The position numbers and the translations under genes are program-made. A model generated the notes under the pieces. That model was not told where the DNA came from. It ran no database searches and was given only the letters and a program-made list of their open reading frames with translations. Source: Dactylosporangium fulvum (GTDB lineage Bacteria; Actinomycetota; Actinomycetes; Mycobacteriales; Micromonosporaceae). Taken from it: 64,000 nt of DNA. The stretch is from contig NZ_CP073720.1 of NCBI RefSeq assembly GCF_025137375.1, forward strand, positions 248,001-312,000. Reading direction: 5' to 3'. Of the stretch, positions 26,335-35,909 are shown piece by piece (position 1 is the stretch's first letter; the number at the start of each line of letters is the position of its first letter).

Positions 26335-27225
26335 ATGAAGCGGTGGCAGGCCGGCCTGTCGTTGGCACTCGTGCTGATGGTTGCCGGCTGCGGCAACCCC
26401 GCCGGCACCGACGGTGACCTGGTCGACGACTGGTCGGCCCTGGGCACTCCGACCGTGCCGGTGCCCACGGTCGGCCAGTGCTGGAGCGGCACCGCCACGG
26501 CCGACAAGCTCCAGGCGGGCGCCGGCATGACCACCGTGGGGTGCGACGCCGACCACGCCAGTGAGACCTTCCACGTCGGGGAGTTCACCGGCACGATCGC
26601 GCAGGCCTCGGCGCCGCCCACCGGCGCCGACCTGTCCGAGGCGTTCAAGACCTGCGACGAGAAGGCCAAGTCGTTCCTCAACGGCGACTGGCACGACGGC
26701 CGGCTGGTTCTGCGGGTCTTCGCGCCGTCCGCGAAGCAGTGGACCGGCGAGGCACGCTACTTCCGCTGCGACCTCGTCGAGGTCAGCAACGACAACGGCA
26801 CCGTCTTCCAGCGCAAGTCGAGCCTCAAGGCGACGCTGGACGGCAGCCAGCCGATCGCGCTCAACTGCGTGTCGGTGAAGCTCGACAGCAAGAACTTCAT
26901 CGAGGACTTCGTGCCGGTCACGTGCGAGACGCAGCACAACGGCGAATACGTCGGCACGTTCCGCTCGCCAGACGACCGGCCGTATCCGACCGACGTCAAC
27001 GCCCGCCGGTCGCTGATCCAGCCGGGCTGCAAGAAGCTCGTCGCGTCGTTCCTCGGGGTCAGCGAGGCGGCGTACGACCAGAACAAGCAGATCACGTTCG
27101 CCTGGTCGACGGCGAGTCCGACCCGGTGGTCGTACGGTGACCGCACCGCCCGCTGCTACCTGATGCTCGAGGGCAAGCTCAGCGTCGGGCGCTCGTTGCG
27201 CTCCAACGGCAACAATCCCATTTAG
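26335..27225 (+). CDS. Septum-formation-type lipoprotein, paralogue 3 of 4
   Basis: A 296-residue lipoprotein with lipobox MVAGC, then PAGTDGDLVDDWSALGTPTV. The repeats are VGQCWSGT...VGCDADHASETFHVGEF and VTCETQHNGEYVGTF. ARYFRCDLVEV and TARCYLML are shared with paralogue 2. ATG 26335 has AGGAG about 8 bases upstream, overlapping the paralogue 2 stop region, so the two are probably co-translated. Function unknown; secreted and anchored to the outer face of the membrane. Confidence 0.85.
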   Translation: MKRWQAGLSLALVLMVAGCGNPAGTDGDLVDDWSALGTPTVPVPTVGQCWSGTATADKLQAGAGMTTVGCDADHASETFHVGEFTGTIAQASAPPTGADLSEAFKTCDEKAKSFLNGDWHDGRLVLRVFAPSAKQWTGEARYFRCDLVEVSNDNGTVFQRKSSLKATLDGSQPIALNCVSVKLDSKNFIEDFVPVTCETQHNGEYVGTFRSPDDRPYPTDVNARRSLIQPGCKKLVASFLGVSEAAYDQNKQITFAWSTASPTRWSYGDRTARCYLMLEGKLSVGRSLRSNGNNPI

Positions 27226-27249
27226 GGTCTGGGAAGTTACCCGCCGGTA

Positions 27250-28137
27250 ATGGCACACTGCTTCCTCATGAAGCAGCGGGTCGCATTCATCGCCGTCGTG
27301 CTCGTCCTGCTCGGCGGCGGCGCCTCCTGGATCCTCCATGACAACGGCCGGGCCATCCCGAGCACCCCCTCGGCCGGTGCGCCGCCGGTCGGCTCGTGCT
27401 GGCAGATCGACGCCGCCCGCACAACGGCCGCCTTCCCGTGGCCCGGCGCGCCGGTCGACTGTGCCGGCCCCCACACCGTCGAGGTGTTCCACGTCGGGCA
27501 GGTCGGCATGGACCTGCTGCACCGGCTCGACGACGCCGAGGGCGAGGACGTCAAGCTCACCGAGAACCTGCTGTACGCGCAGGCACGGCGGGCCTGCCTG
27601 GTGCAGGGCCCGATGTTCCTGGGCGGCGGCTGGCACGAGGCCCGTGTGCAGATCCTCGCCTCTTGGGTCAAGCCGTCGGCCGACGGCTTTTTCGGCTGCG
27701 CGCTGGCCGAGGTGACGGGCCCGACCGCGGATGAGTTCGTGACCCGCTCGGGCAGCCTGTCCGGGGCGCTCAAGCAGGAGTCGCCGCTGGCGATCGCGTG
27801 TGTCCGTCGCGACGGTGAGCAGCTGCGGTACGTCGGGTGCACCGAACCCCACGACGGTGAGTACGCCGGCGTCTACACCATCACGCCCCCGGAGGCCCCC
27901 TTCGACGAGACCGCGGTCCGCTCGTCCACGGCGAAGGGCTGCACGACGCTCGGCCTGAAGTACCTCGGCCTGCCCGAGGACGGCACCCGGGCCGACCTGG
28001 CACCCGGCTCGGTCGGCCCGAAGACGGCGTCGGAGTGGCTGGGCGGCGACCAGGCCTTCACCTGCTACCTGATGAGCGCGAAACCGCTGAAGGCGAGCGT
28101 GCGCGGCCTGGGCCTGGCCCCACTCCCGCTGGCCTGA
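27250..28137 (+). CDS. Septum-formation-type membrane protein, paralogue 4 of 4
   Basis: A 295-residue paralogue that differs in its anchor: the N-terminus MKQRVAFIAVVLVLLGGGA is a membrane helix without a lipobox cysteine. The domain repeats are VGSCWQID...VDCAGPHTVEVFHVG and VGCTEPHDGEYAGVY, with FFGCALAEV and AFTCYLMS. It lacks the GDLVDDW phrase of the other three. ATG 27250 or ATG 27268 may be the start; 27268 gives a normal short leader. The four genes most likely arose by repeated duplication. Confidence 0.83.
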   Translation: MAHCFLMKQRVAFIAVVLVLLGGGASWILHDNGRAIPSTPSAGAPPVGSCWQIDAARTTAAFPWPGAPVDCAGPHTVEVFHVGQVGMDLLHRLDDAEGEDVKLTENLLYAQARRACLVQGPMFLGGGWHEARVQILASWVKPSADGFFGCALAEVTGPTADEFVTRSGSLSGALKQESPLAIACVRRDGEQLRYVGCTEPHDGEYAGVYTITPPEAPFDETAVRSSTAKGCTTLGLKYLGLPEDGTRADLAPGSVGPKTASEWLGGDQAFTCYLMSAKPLKASVRGLGLAPLPLA

Positions 28138-28235
28138 GCCCCGTCTCGCCCGTCGGCGCGGGGGAGGATTGGCAAGGGGGACGCGAGGGTGTCGGAGAGC
28201 GCGACGAGCATCACCACCCGTCACCCGGGTCAGTG

Positions 28236-29876
28236 ATGTTGACTGTATGGATGACATTGCCGAGCGTGCCGCGCCGACTTGCCGGGCCGCAGCCCGGATG
28301 GGCCGAGCCGACCGACATCGTGGTCATCGGATCAGGGGTGGCGGGGCTGACCGCCGCGCTGCACCTGCGTGAGGCGGGCCTCCACGTCACCGTCGTCACC
28401 AAGGTCAACATTGACGACGGTTCCACCCGGTGGGCGCAGGGCGGCATCGCCGCCGTGCTCGACCCGCTCGACACGCCCGAGGCCCACGCGCAGGACACGC
28501 TGGTCGCGGGCGTCGGGCTGTGCGACCCGGCCGCCGTCGACGTGCTGGTCCGCGAAGGGCCGACGCGGGTGCGGGAGCTGATCCGCTGGGGTGCGGAGTT
28601 CGACCGCAACAGCGACGGCTCGCTCATGCTGACCCGTGAGGGCGGCCACCACGCCAACCGGATCATTCACGCCGGGGGCGACGCCACCGGCGCCGAGGTA
28701 CAGCGCGCCCTGCACACCGCCGTGCGCCGGGATCCGTGGATCCGCCTCATCGAGCACGCACTCGTGCTCGACCTGCTCACGGACAAGGACGGGCGGGCCT
28801 GCGGGGTCACCCTGCACGTCCTCGGCGAAGGCTCCGAGGACGGCGTCGGGGCGGTGCTCGCCCGGGCTGTGGTGCTCGCCACCGGCGGCATGGGCCAGAT
28901 CTTCGCCGCGACCACCAACCCGATCGTCTCCACCGGCGACGGGGTCGCGCTCGCGCTGCGGGCCGGCGCGACGGTCACCGACATCGAGTTCGTCCAGTTC
29001 CACCCGACCGCGCTGGCCCTCAACAACCGCGACTCCCAGCAGCCGCTGGTCAGCGAGGCACTGCGCGGCGAAGGCGCCTATCTGCGCGACGGCGACGGCA
29101 ACCGCTTCATGGTCGGCAAGCACGAGCTCGCCGAGCTGGCGCCGCGGGACATCGTCGCCAAGGGCATCTACCGCGTGATGCGCGCCGAGGGCACCGACCA
29201 CGTCTGGCTCGACGCCCGCCACCTCGGCCGCGAGTTCCTCGAGGGGCGCTTCCCGACGATCGTGGCGTCCTGCCGGGCCGCCGGCGTCGACCCCGTCGCC
29301 GACCTGATCCCGGTCTCGCCCGCGGCCCACTACGCCTCCGGCGGTGTCCGCACCGACCTGCTCGGCCGCACCTCGATCCCCGGGCTCTACGCGTGTGGCG
29401 AGGTCGCCTGCACCGGCGTCCACGGCGCCAACCGGCTGGCGTCCAACTCGCTGCTCGAGGGCCTGGTGTTCGCCCGCCGCATCGCCGAGGACATCGCCCG
29501 GGAGCTGCCGGCGCAGACCGACCCGGTCGCCGTCGAGGCCGCCACCTGGTCCGCGGACCCCGGCATCCGCCAGCAGCTGCAGGCCGCGATGTCGGCGCAC
29601 GCGTCGGTGCTGCGCAGCGGCGAGTCGCTCGACCAGGCCGCTCAGGCCCTCACCAAGCTCGCGCTCGACCGCTCGAGCGCGCACGTCGCCGCCTGGGAGG
29701 CGACGAACCTGCTGACCGTCGCCGGCGCGCTCGTCGGCGCTGCGGCGTTGCGGCAGGAGACTCGCGGCTGCCATTGGCGCGAGGACTTTCCCGACGCCAG
29801 CGACGTCTTCCGGGGCCACTTCCTCGCCGCCCTCGACGACACCGGCGCGCTCACCGAAACCTGGGAGGAAGCATGA
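28236..29876 (+). CDS. nadB: L-aspartate oxidase
   Basis: FAD enzyme of 546 residues that oxidises aspartate to iminoaspartate for quinolinate synthesis. IVVIGSGVAGLTAALHLREA is the FAD loop; GSTRWAQGGIAAVL, ATGGMGQIF, EFVQFHPTAL and HGANRLASNSLLEGLVF are family motifs. The start is placed at ATG 28236; ATG 28251 is an alternative, and the frame is open from 28035. Its stop overlaps the nadC start. nadA, which often precedes nadB, is not adjacent here; instead the pair sits between panD and coaX, as in Streptomyces. Confidence 0.95.
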   Translation: MLTVWMTLPSVPRRLAGPQPGWAEPTDIVVIGSGVAGLTAALHLREAGLHVTVVTKVNIDDGSTRWAQGGIAAVLDPLDTPEAHAQDTLVAGVGLCDPAAVDVLVREGPTRVRELIRWGAEFDRNSDGSLMLTREGGHHANRIIHAGGDATGAEVQRALHTAVRRDPWIRLIEHALVLDLLTDKDGRACGVTLHVLGEGSEDGVGAVLARAVVLATGGMGQIFAATTNPIVSTGDGVALALRAGATVTDIEFVQFHPTALALNNRDSQQPLVSEALRGEGAYLRDGDGNRFMVGKHELAELAPRDIVAKGIYRVMRAEGTDHVWLDARHLGREFLEGRFPTIVASCRAAGVDPVADLIPVSPAAHYASGGVRTDLLGRTSIPGLYACGEVACTGVHGANRLASNSLLEGLVFARRIAEDIARELPAQTDPVAVEAATWSADPGIRQQLQAAMSAHASVLRSGESLDQAAQALTKLALDRSSAHVAAWEATNLLTVAGALVGAAALRQETRGCHWREDFPDASDVFRGHFLAALDDTGALTETWEEA

Positions 29877-30751
29877 GGCTGGAGACCGAGGCCGCGCTGC
29901 GGAAGGTCGGGCTCGACCCGGCCGCCGTGGCCGAGATCGTCGAGCGCACGCTCACTGAAGACCTCGGCCCCGACCGGCTCGACGTCACCAGCGTGGCGAC
30001 GATCCCCGAGGACCAGACCGACGAGGCCGATATCGTCGCGCGCGCCGACGGGGTCGTGGCGGGGCTGGTGGTGGCCGCCGCGGTCTTCGAGGCCACGTCC
30101 GACCACGTCGCCGTGGAGCTGCGTAAGCGCGACGGGGACGTCGTCCAGCGTGGCGACGTGCTGCTGAGCGTGACGGGACCGACCCGGGCGCTGCTGACCG
30201 CCGAGCGCTCCGCGCTCAACCTGCTGTGCCGCATGTCCGGCGTCGCCACGCACACCCGCCGCTGGGCCGACCTGCTGGACGGCACCAAGGCGCTCGTCCT
30301 CGACACCCGCAAGACCACACCGGGCCTGCGCATCCTCGAGAAATACGCGGTGCGGGCCGGCGGTGGCACCAACAAGCGCATGGGCCTCTACGACGTCGCC
30401 ATGATCAAGGACAATCACAAGCTCGCGGCCGGCGGCATCACCGCGGCGTACGAGCGGGTCCGCGCGGCGTTCCCCGACGTGCCGGTGCAGGTGGAGGTCA
30501 CCACCGTCGGCGAGGCCGTCGAGGCGGTGACCGCGGGCGCCACGTTCCTGTTGCTCGACAACATGACCCCGGAGCTGCTTCGCGAGGTCGTCAGTGCGGT
30601 CGGCGGCCGGGCCGAGCTGGAGGCGACCGGCAACCTGCGGCTGGAGACGGCGGCGGAATACGCGGCCACCGGCGTCGACTACCTGTCGGTCGGCGGGCTC
30701 ACGCACTCGTCGCCGATCCTCGACATCGCCATGGACCTGCGCACGCACTGA
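29873..30751 (+). CDS. nadC: Nicotinate-nucleotide diphosphorylase (quinolinate phosphoribosyltransferase)
   Basis: A 292-residue enzyme that converts quinolinate and PRPP to nicotinate mononucleotide. LTEDLGPDRLDVTSVATIP and RSALNLLCRMSGVATHTRR lead into the active-site block DTRKTTPGLRILEKYAVRAG (exact family motif), then MIKDNHKLAAG and LLLDNMTPELLREVV. The length is normal. ATG 29873 overlaps the nadB stop by 4 bases. The 3' end faces a convergent glycosyltransferase gene. Confidence 0.97.
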   Translation: MRLETEAALRKVGLDPAAVAEIVERTLTEDLGPDRLDVTSVATIPEDQTDEADIVARADGVVAGLVVAAAVFEATSDHVAVELRKRDGDVVQRGDVLLSVTGPTRALLTAERSALNLLCRMSGVATHTRRWADLLDGTKALVLDTRKTTPGLRILEKYAVRAGGGTNKRMGLYDVAMIKDNHKLAAGGITAAYERVRAAFPDVPVQVEVTTVGEAVEAVTAGATFLLLDNMTPELLREVVSAVGGRAELEATGNLRLETAAEYAATGVDYLSVGGLTHSSPILDIAMDLRTH

Positions 30752-30766
30752 TCGTGGTACCGCAGG

Positions 30767-32683
30767 TCAGCGACCCGGCGGGAAGGCTGTCGCGACGAGC
30801 GGGTCGATCTGGTGGAGACGCCAGTCGGCCGGCACGACGCGGCCGCAGACGTCGACGGGGGCCACGCAGATGATGGCGTCGACCGAGGTCACGCTCGGCG
30901 CTGGGCGGGTCGGGACTCCGGACTCCATCGACACCAGCTCCACATCGGTCAGCGTGATCTGGAAGGGGTACTCCCAGAGGTCGCCCTCCATCACCATGCC
31001 CACCCGCCGCGCGCCGGAGGCCCGCACGTCGTCGATCGCCGTGCGGTACGAGGCGGCCTGGTCGGGCATGCGCACGAACCGCTCCTGCCAGTCGTCCAGC
31101 GTGAAGACCGAGCCCTGGCCGATCAGCCGCCGCGGCTGACCGAGCAGCACGCAGGTGTAGGCGTACGCGAAGGCGCCGGTCATCACCAGCGCCACCCCGG
31201 CGGCGACGGCCTTGCGCCGCACGATCCGCCCGAGCCAGTAGCCGGCGAGCGGGACGCTGAGCGCGAACGTCGGCAGGATCAGCCGGTTGCCCCAGTCCTG
31301 CCACTTCACGATGGCGGCGGTGAGGATGAACGCGCCGAGCACCGCCGCCGCGTAGGGCCGGGTCGGGCGGGCGAAGAGGCTCACGGCGAGCGCGACGAGG
31401 ACGAGTGCGGACTGGATCGGGTACGGCGAGCGGTCCTCGTCGGGCTTCCACCGCGTGCCGGGGAAGACACTGCGCCACTGGGTGATCGCCGGGTCGTTCG
31501 GGTCCACGCCGACCCGATGGGCCACCTCGACGACGGCCTTGCCGACGGCCTCGTTGACCTGCGGTATCGGCGTCAGGAGCGTCGACGCGCCGAGGCGTAG
31601 GCCGTTGACCAGTACCGCCGCCGGGTCATGCCGCTGGGTGGACAGGCCGGCGCGGTAGGCGTCCGGGCCGAGCGGCGAGCCGAAGGCCTCGTGCACGCGG
31701 AACAGCGCCGGTCCGGCGAGCAGGCCGATCAGCGCCACGACGGCGAGGGTGGCGGCGGCGGTACGGCCGATCGCCCGTTGCCGTAGCTGGCAGATGCCCC
31801 AGAACAGCAGTACCGGCGCCAGGGCCATGAGCCCGGTCGACTTCGTCACGACGACCAGACCCGCTGTGGCGCCGAGGGCGAGCACGTCGGCGGGGGTTGC
31901 CCGGCGGTGGACGCCGTCGAGGGCGATCGTCGCCGCGCAGGCCACCCAGGTGGCCACGACGAGGTCGTTCTGGGTGCTGGTGGACTCCAGGACGATCGCG
32001 GGCGTGGTGAGGAACACAGCGGCGGCCAGCCACTGGCCGAGCCGGCCCGCACCGAGCTGTGCCGCGCACCGGGAGACGGCGACCGCGCCGAGCAGGCCGG
32101 CGCCCCACTGCACCAGGTTGAACTGTCCGTCGCCGCCGGTGAGCAGGCGCAGGTGCAGCAGCAGGTACTCGGAGCCGGGGACCAGGATGATCTGCTGGGT
32201 CTGGATGGTGGCGTAGACGCCCACGTCGCCGTTGGCGATCCAGTGCTCGATCTTGGCCAGGTGGTAGTGGTTGGAGTCGAAGTTGTTCGGCGACGAGGCC
32301 ACGGCCAGGACGAGTTCCATGGCGACGAGCAGGCCGAGGGGGATCGCGACGCTCAGCGCGGTGCCGAGGCGCAGCGTGGGCCGCCCGAATCGAGGCATCC
32401 GGCGCCAGGCGAGGTAGCCGGTGGCGAGCGTGGCGAGCGCCCACAGCACGATGACCGGCGCGGCGGCGATGGCGCCGAACAGGGACAGCACCTCGACGCT
32501 GACGATCGCGGCGGCGCAGACGGCGACGGCGGCCTGGATGACGGTGCGGCGGAGGTCCCGTGGGTTCCGGTCTCCGGGGGTCTCTTCCGCAGGCTCTTGC
32601 GGTGTGTCCGCCGCGCGGGGACGCAGCGCAACGGTGGCGAAGAGGAGCGTTGCGAGCGGCAATAGCGCAAGGAGTCCGGTCAT
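30767..32683 (-). CDS. GT-C type membrane glycosyltransferase-like protein
   Basis: A 638-residue membrane protein with about 12 hydrophobic helices and a C-terminal globular part of roughly 110 residues. The first long extracytoplasmic loop has SSPNNFDSNHYHLAKIEHWI, which has the acidic/His pattern of polyprenyl-phosphate-sugar-dependent GT-C enzymes. Sugar donor and acceptor cannot be told. ATG 32683 is the start. It is convergent with nadC (15 bases between stops) and divergent from coaX (74 bases), so it interrupts the otherwise co-directional cofactor genes. Confidence 0.8.
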   Translation of the reverse strand: MTGLLALLPLATLLFATVALRPRAADTPQEPAEETPGDRNPRDLRRTVIQAAVAVCAAAIVSVEVLSLFGAIAAAPVIVLWALATLATGYLAWRRMPRFGRPTLRLGTALSVAIPLGLLVAMELVLAVASSPNNFDSNHYHLAKIEHWIANGDVGVYATIQTQQIILVPGSEYLLLHLRLLTGGDGQFNLVQWGAGLLGAVAVSRCAAQLGAGRLGQWLAAAVFLTTPAIVLESTSTQNDLVVATWVACAATIALDGVHRRATPADVLALGATAGLVVVTKSTGLMALAPVLLFWGICQLRQRAIGRTAAATLAVVALIGLLAGPALFRVHEAFGSPLGPDAYRAGLSTQRHDPAAVLVNGLRLGASTLLTPIPQVNEAVGKAVVEVAHRVGVDPNDPAITQWRSVFPGTRWKPDEDRSPYPIQSALVLVALAVSLFARPTRPYAAAVLGAFILTAAIVKWQDWGNRLILPTFALSVPLAGYWLGRIVRRKAVAAGVALVMTGAFAYAYTCVLLGQPRRLIGQGSVFTLDDWQERFVRMPDQAASYRTAIDDVRASGARRVGMVMEGDLWEYPFQITLTDVELVSMESGVPTRPAPSVTSVDAIICVAPVDVCGRVVPADWRLHQIDPLVATAFPPGR

Positions 32684-32757
32684 TGGGACGGCATGGTAGA
32701 TGAGCCGCCGCCGTGGGCGTCGACCGGATGGCGCCGGGCTGCCGATAGGCTTCCGAC

Positions 32758-33519
32758 GTGCTGCTGTGCATCGACATCGGAAACACCAACACGGTGCTCG
32801 CCACGTTTGAGGGCGAGAAGATCGTCCACTCGTGGCGGATCAAGACCGACGCGCGTGCCACCGCCGACGAGTTGGGCCTGCTCTACCGGGGGCTGCTCGC
32901 CACCGACGCCGTGTCGCTGACCGGCATCGCGGCGTGTTCGACCGTGCCGGCCGCCCTGCGCAACCTGCGCACGATGCTGCAGCGGTACTACCCGGGCGTC
33001 CCCACCGTGATCGTGGAGCCCGGTGTGCGGACCGGCGTCCAGTTGGCCATCGACAACCCGAAGGAGGTCGGCACCGACCGGGTGGCCAACACGCTCGCCG
33101 CCTACAGCCTCTTCGGCGGGCCGTCGATCGTCGTCGACTTCGGCACCTCGACCAACTTCGACGTCGTCTCCGCCAAGGGTGAGTTCCTCGGCGGGGTGCT
33201 GGCGCCCGGCATCGAGATCTCCGTCGACGCGCTCGCCGGCCGGGCCGCCCAGCTGCGCAAGGTCGAGCTGGTCAAGCCGCCCCGGGTGATCGGCAAGAAC
33301 ACCGTCGAGTGCCTGCAGTCCGGCGTGGTCTACGGCTTCGCGGGGCAGGTCGACGGGGTCGTCCGCGGGGTGACGGCGGAGCTGGGCGGTTCGGTGAAGG
33401 CGGTCGTGGCGACCGGCGGTCTGGCCTCGATCGTGATCGGCGAGTGCCAGACGGTGACGCACCATGAGCCGATGCTGACGCTGATCGGGCTGCGCCTGAT
33501 CTTCGACCGCAACACGTAG
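32758..33519 (+). CDS. coaX: Type III pantothenate kinase
   Basis: A 253-residue kinase for the first step of CoA synthesis. LLCIDIGNTNTVLATF is the N-terminal phosphate loop of the family, GTDRVANTLAA and IVVDFGTSTNFDVVSAKGEF hold the catalytic aspartates, and LGGVLAPGIEISVDALAG is the pantothenate-side motif. The enzyme needs a monovalent cation and resists CoA feedback, as known for type III. The start is GTG 32758. Together with panC-panD upstream it forms the CoA branch in this window. Confidence 0.96.
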   Translation: MLLCIDIGNTNTVLATFEGEKIVHSWRIKTDARATADELGLLYRGLLATDAVSLTGIAACSTVPAALRNLRTMLQRYYPGVPTVIVEPGVRTGVQLAIDNPKEVGTDRVANTLAAYSLFGGPSIVVDFGTSTNFDVVSAKGEFLGGVLAPGIEISVDALAGRAAQLRKVELVKPPRVIGKNTVECLQSGVVYGFAGQVDGVVRGVTAELGGSVKAVVATGGLASIVIGECQTVTHHEPMLTLIGLRLIFDRNT

Positions 33520-33528
33520 GGCTGTCGC

Positions 33529-34251
33529 TCAGAGCTTGGTCGCGCGGTAGACGTAGGTCAGGTACGGCAGCTCGAGCTCCTCGGTCTGCACCGACCTCGC
33601 GACCAGGTCGCGGACGTGCCGCTCGAGCTGTGTCCGGGTCGCCTCGTCGGAGACGAGGTAGTAGGAGCGGGAGCGGATCAGGTCGAGCAGCGACTCCACG
33701 GTGTGCGTGGCGCTCCACGGGAAGGTGCGCAGCTCGGCCGGGCCGAACCGGGGGCCGAACTGGTCGGCCGGCAGGTGGCGCTCGTCCAGCGCGTCGCGGC
33801 CCCGGTGGCCGTCGAACACCGCGGTCAGCTCGGCCACCCAGGGCACCGACTCGTCGCGGACGTTCCAGATCGGGATGAACCGGCCGCCGGGGCGCAGCAC
33901 CCGGGCGATCTCGGTGTGTGCGGGCTCACCGGGGAACCAGTGGTAGGCCTGGCCGGCGGTCACCACGTCGGCCGAGGCGTCGCCGAGCGGGATCGCCGTC
34001 GCGTTGCCCTCCCGGGCGTCGCCGCCGATCTGGGCGCGCATCTTCGGGTCGGGCTCGACGGCGACGACCCGGTGGCCGAGCTCGATCAGCTGGCGGGTCA
34101 GGATGCCGGTGCCGGCGCCGAGGTCGACGACGTCGAGGGTGGTGTCGCCGTCGAGGGCCCACTGCAGTGCGGGGCGCGGATAGCGGGGGCGGATCCGGTC
34201 GTAGAGGGTGGCGGCCGGTCCGAAGGAGGAGGCATGTGCTGCGAAATCCAC
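33529..34251 (-). CDS. Class I SAM-dependent methyltransferase
   Basis: A 240-residue methyltransferase of the Methyltransf_11 type. VVDLGAGTGILTRQL (about 42-56) is motif I, AVEPDPKMRAQI motif II, ADVVTAGQAYHWF motif IV region and ARVLRPGGRFIPIWN motif V. AHASSFGPAATLYDRIRPRY at the N-terminus is typical of small-molecule methyltransferases of unknown substrate. It lies between coaX and lysS on the opposite strand; its stop is 9 bases from the coaX stop. The substrate is not predictable. Confidence 0.88.
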   Translation of the reverse strand: MDFAAHASSFGPAATLYDRIRPRYPRPALQWALDGDTTLDVVDLGAGTGILTRQLIELGHRVVAVEPDPKMRAQIGGDAREGNATAIPLGDASADVVTAGQAYHWFPGEPAHTEIARVLRPGGRFIPIWNVRDESVPWVAELTAVFDGHRGRDALDERHLPADQFGPRFGPAELRTFPWSATHTVESLLDLIRSRSYYLVSDEATRTQLERHVRDLVARSVQTEELELPYLTYVYRATKL

Positions 34252-34317
34252 GCGCCAAAGCTACCGAAGTAGGCTCTTCAAGAATTTCCCACTCTTGTCG
34301 CAGAGGATTGTTGTGCA

Positions 34318-35820
34318 GTGAAGGACCAGCCCGCCGTCGAACTGGATGTCGATCTCCCCGAGCAGATGAAGATCCGCCGGGAGAAGCGGGCCCGGCTACT
34401 GGAAGAGGGCCGGGAACCGTACCCCGTGGACTTCCCGCGCACCACCACGATCGCCGAGCTCCGGCAGCGGTACGGCGACCTGCCGACCGACACCGCCACC
34501 GGGGACAAGGCGGCGGTGGCCGGGCGGGTCATCTTCATCCGCAACACCGGCAAGCTCGCGTTCGCCACCTTGCGTGCCGGTGACGGCGTCGAGCTGCAGG
34601 CGATGCTGTCGTTGGACAAGGTCGGCCCGGAGGCGCTGGAGGAATGGAAGCGGCTGGTCGACCTCGGTGACCATGTCGGCGTCACCGGTGAGGTCATCAC
34701 GAGCCGCCGTGGCGAGCTTTCCATTCTTGCCGACTCGTGGCAGGTCACCGCCAAGGCGCTTCGCCCGTTGCCCGTCGCGCACAAGCCGATGAGCGAGGAA
34801 AGCCGGGTGCGGCAGCGTTATGTCGACCTCGTGGTGCGCCCGCAGGCCCGCGAAATGGTACGCACCCGGGCGACGGTGGTCCGTTCGTTGCGGGCAACGT
34901 TGCACGATCTGGACTATCTCGAGGTGGAAACCCCCATGTTGCAGTTGCTGCATGGAGGTGCGGCCGCACGGCCATTCGTCACACATAGCAATGCACTCGA
35001 CACGGATTTGTACCTCCGGATCGCCCCGGAGCTATTTCTGAAGCGCTGCGTGGTCGGCGGCATCGAGCGGGTCTTCGAGATCAACCGCAACTTCCGCAAT
35101 GAGGGCATCGACTCCTCGCACTCGCCGGAGTTCGCGATGCTGGAGGCCTACCAGGCTTATGCGGACTACAACGTCATGGCCGACCTTACCCGGCAACTCG
35201 TGCAGGGGGCGACGGAAGCGCTGACCGGGTCGCATGCGGTGCGTTATGCCGACGGCAGCGAGTACGACCTCGGTGGCCAGTGGCGCAGCGTGACGCTTTA
35301 CGGCGTGCTTTCCGAAGCGGTGGGTGAGGAGGTGACGGTCGAAACGCCGTACAGCCGCCTGACCGAGCTGGCCGACAAGCACGACGTCAAGGTCGACCCG
35401 AAGTGGGGTCCCGGAAAGCTTGCCGAGGAACTGTTCGAGGCGCTGGTCGTGCCGGACCTGATCGAGCCGACCTTCGTGCGCGATTATCCCGAGGAGACCT
35501 CGCCGCTCACGCGGTCGCACCGCGTCACGCCGGGGCTGACCGAGAAGTGGGACCTTTACGTGCAGGGCTTCGAGCTCGCCACGGCCTACTCGGAACTGGT
35601 CGACCCGGTTGTGCAGCGCGAGCGTTTGGTCGCGCAGTCGCTCCTGGCTGCCAAGGGTGATCCGGACGCGATGCAACTGGATGAAGACTATCTACGCGCG
35701 CTGGAGTACGGAATGCCGCCGAGCGGCGGCATGGGCATGGGAATCGATCGCCTTCTCATGGCACTCACCGGGCTCGGCATTCGGGAAACGATCCTGTTTC
35801 CGCTGGTGCGGCCGGAGTAG
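34318..35820 (+). CDS. lysS: Lysyl-tRNA synthetase, class II
   Basis: A 500-residue class II synthetase. The N-terminal OB fold runs about 65-165 ([20 protein letters not shown]), motif 1 is near [11 protein letters not shown], motif 2 is [19 protein letters not shown] and motif 3 [11 protein letters not shown]. The start is GTG 34318. The stretch 34860-35060 uses several codons that are rare in the neighbours (ACA, CAT, AAT, TTG). The position before lsr2 and clpC matches Rv3598c-Rv3596c. Confidence 0.96.
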   Translation: MKDQPAVELDVDLPEQMKIRREKRARLLEEGREPYPVDFPRTTTIAELRQRYGDLPTDTATGDKAAVAGRVIFIRNTGKLAFATLRAGDGVELQAMLSLDKVGPEALEEWKRLVDLGDHVGVTGEVITSRRGELSILADSWQVTAKALRPLPVAHKPMSEESRVRQRYVDLVVRPQAREMVRTRATVVRSLRATLHDLDYLEVETPMLQLLHGGAAARPFVTHSNALDTDLYLRIAPELFLKRCVVGGIERVFEINRNFRNEGIDSSHSPEFAMLEAYQAYADYNVMADLTRQLVQGATEALTGSHAVRYADGSEYDLGGQWRSVTLYGVLSEAVGEEVTVETPYSRLTELADKHDVKVDPKWGPGKLAEELFEALVVPDLIEPTFVRDYPEETSPLTRSHRVTPGLTEKWDLYVQGFELATAYSELVDPVVQRERLVAQSLLAAKGDPDAMQLDEDYLRALEYGMPPSGGMGMGIDRLLMALTGLGIRETILFPLVRPE

Positions 35821-35833
35821 TTTCGGCGTACCG

Positions 35834-35864
35834 TTGACGGGGCGGTCCTGTACTGCGTTATCTT
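35834..35864 (+). promoter_or_regulatory. Possible lsr2 promoter
   Basis: TTGACG at 35834-35839 and TATCTT at 35859-35864 with a 19-base spacer lie in the 89-base gap before lsr2. Spacing is at the long end, so this is a modest call. Confidence 0.4.
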
Positions 35865-35909
35865 TGCATTCGCACATACGGGGCGGCCTTCCTCGAAGGG
35901 AATACGACA

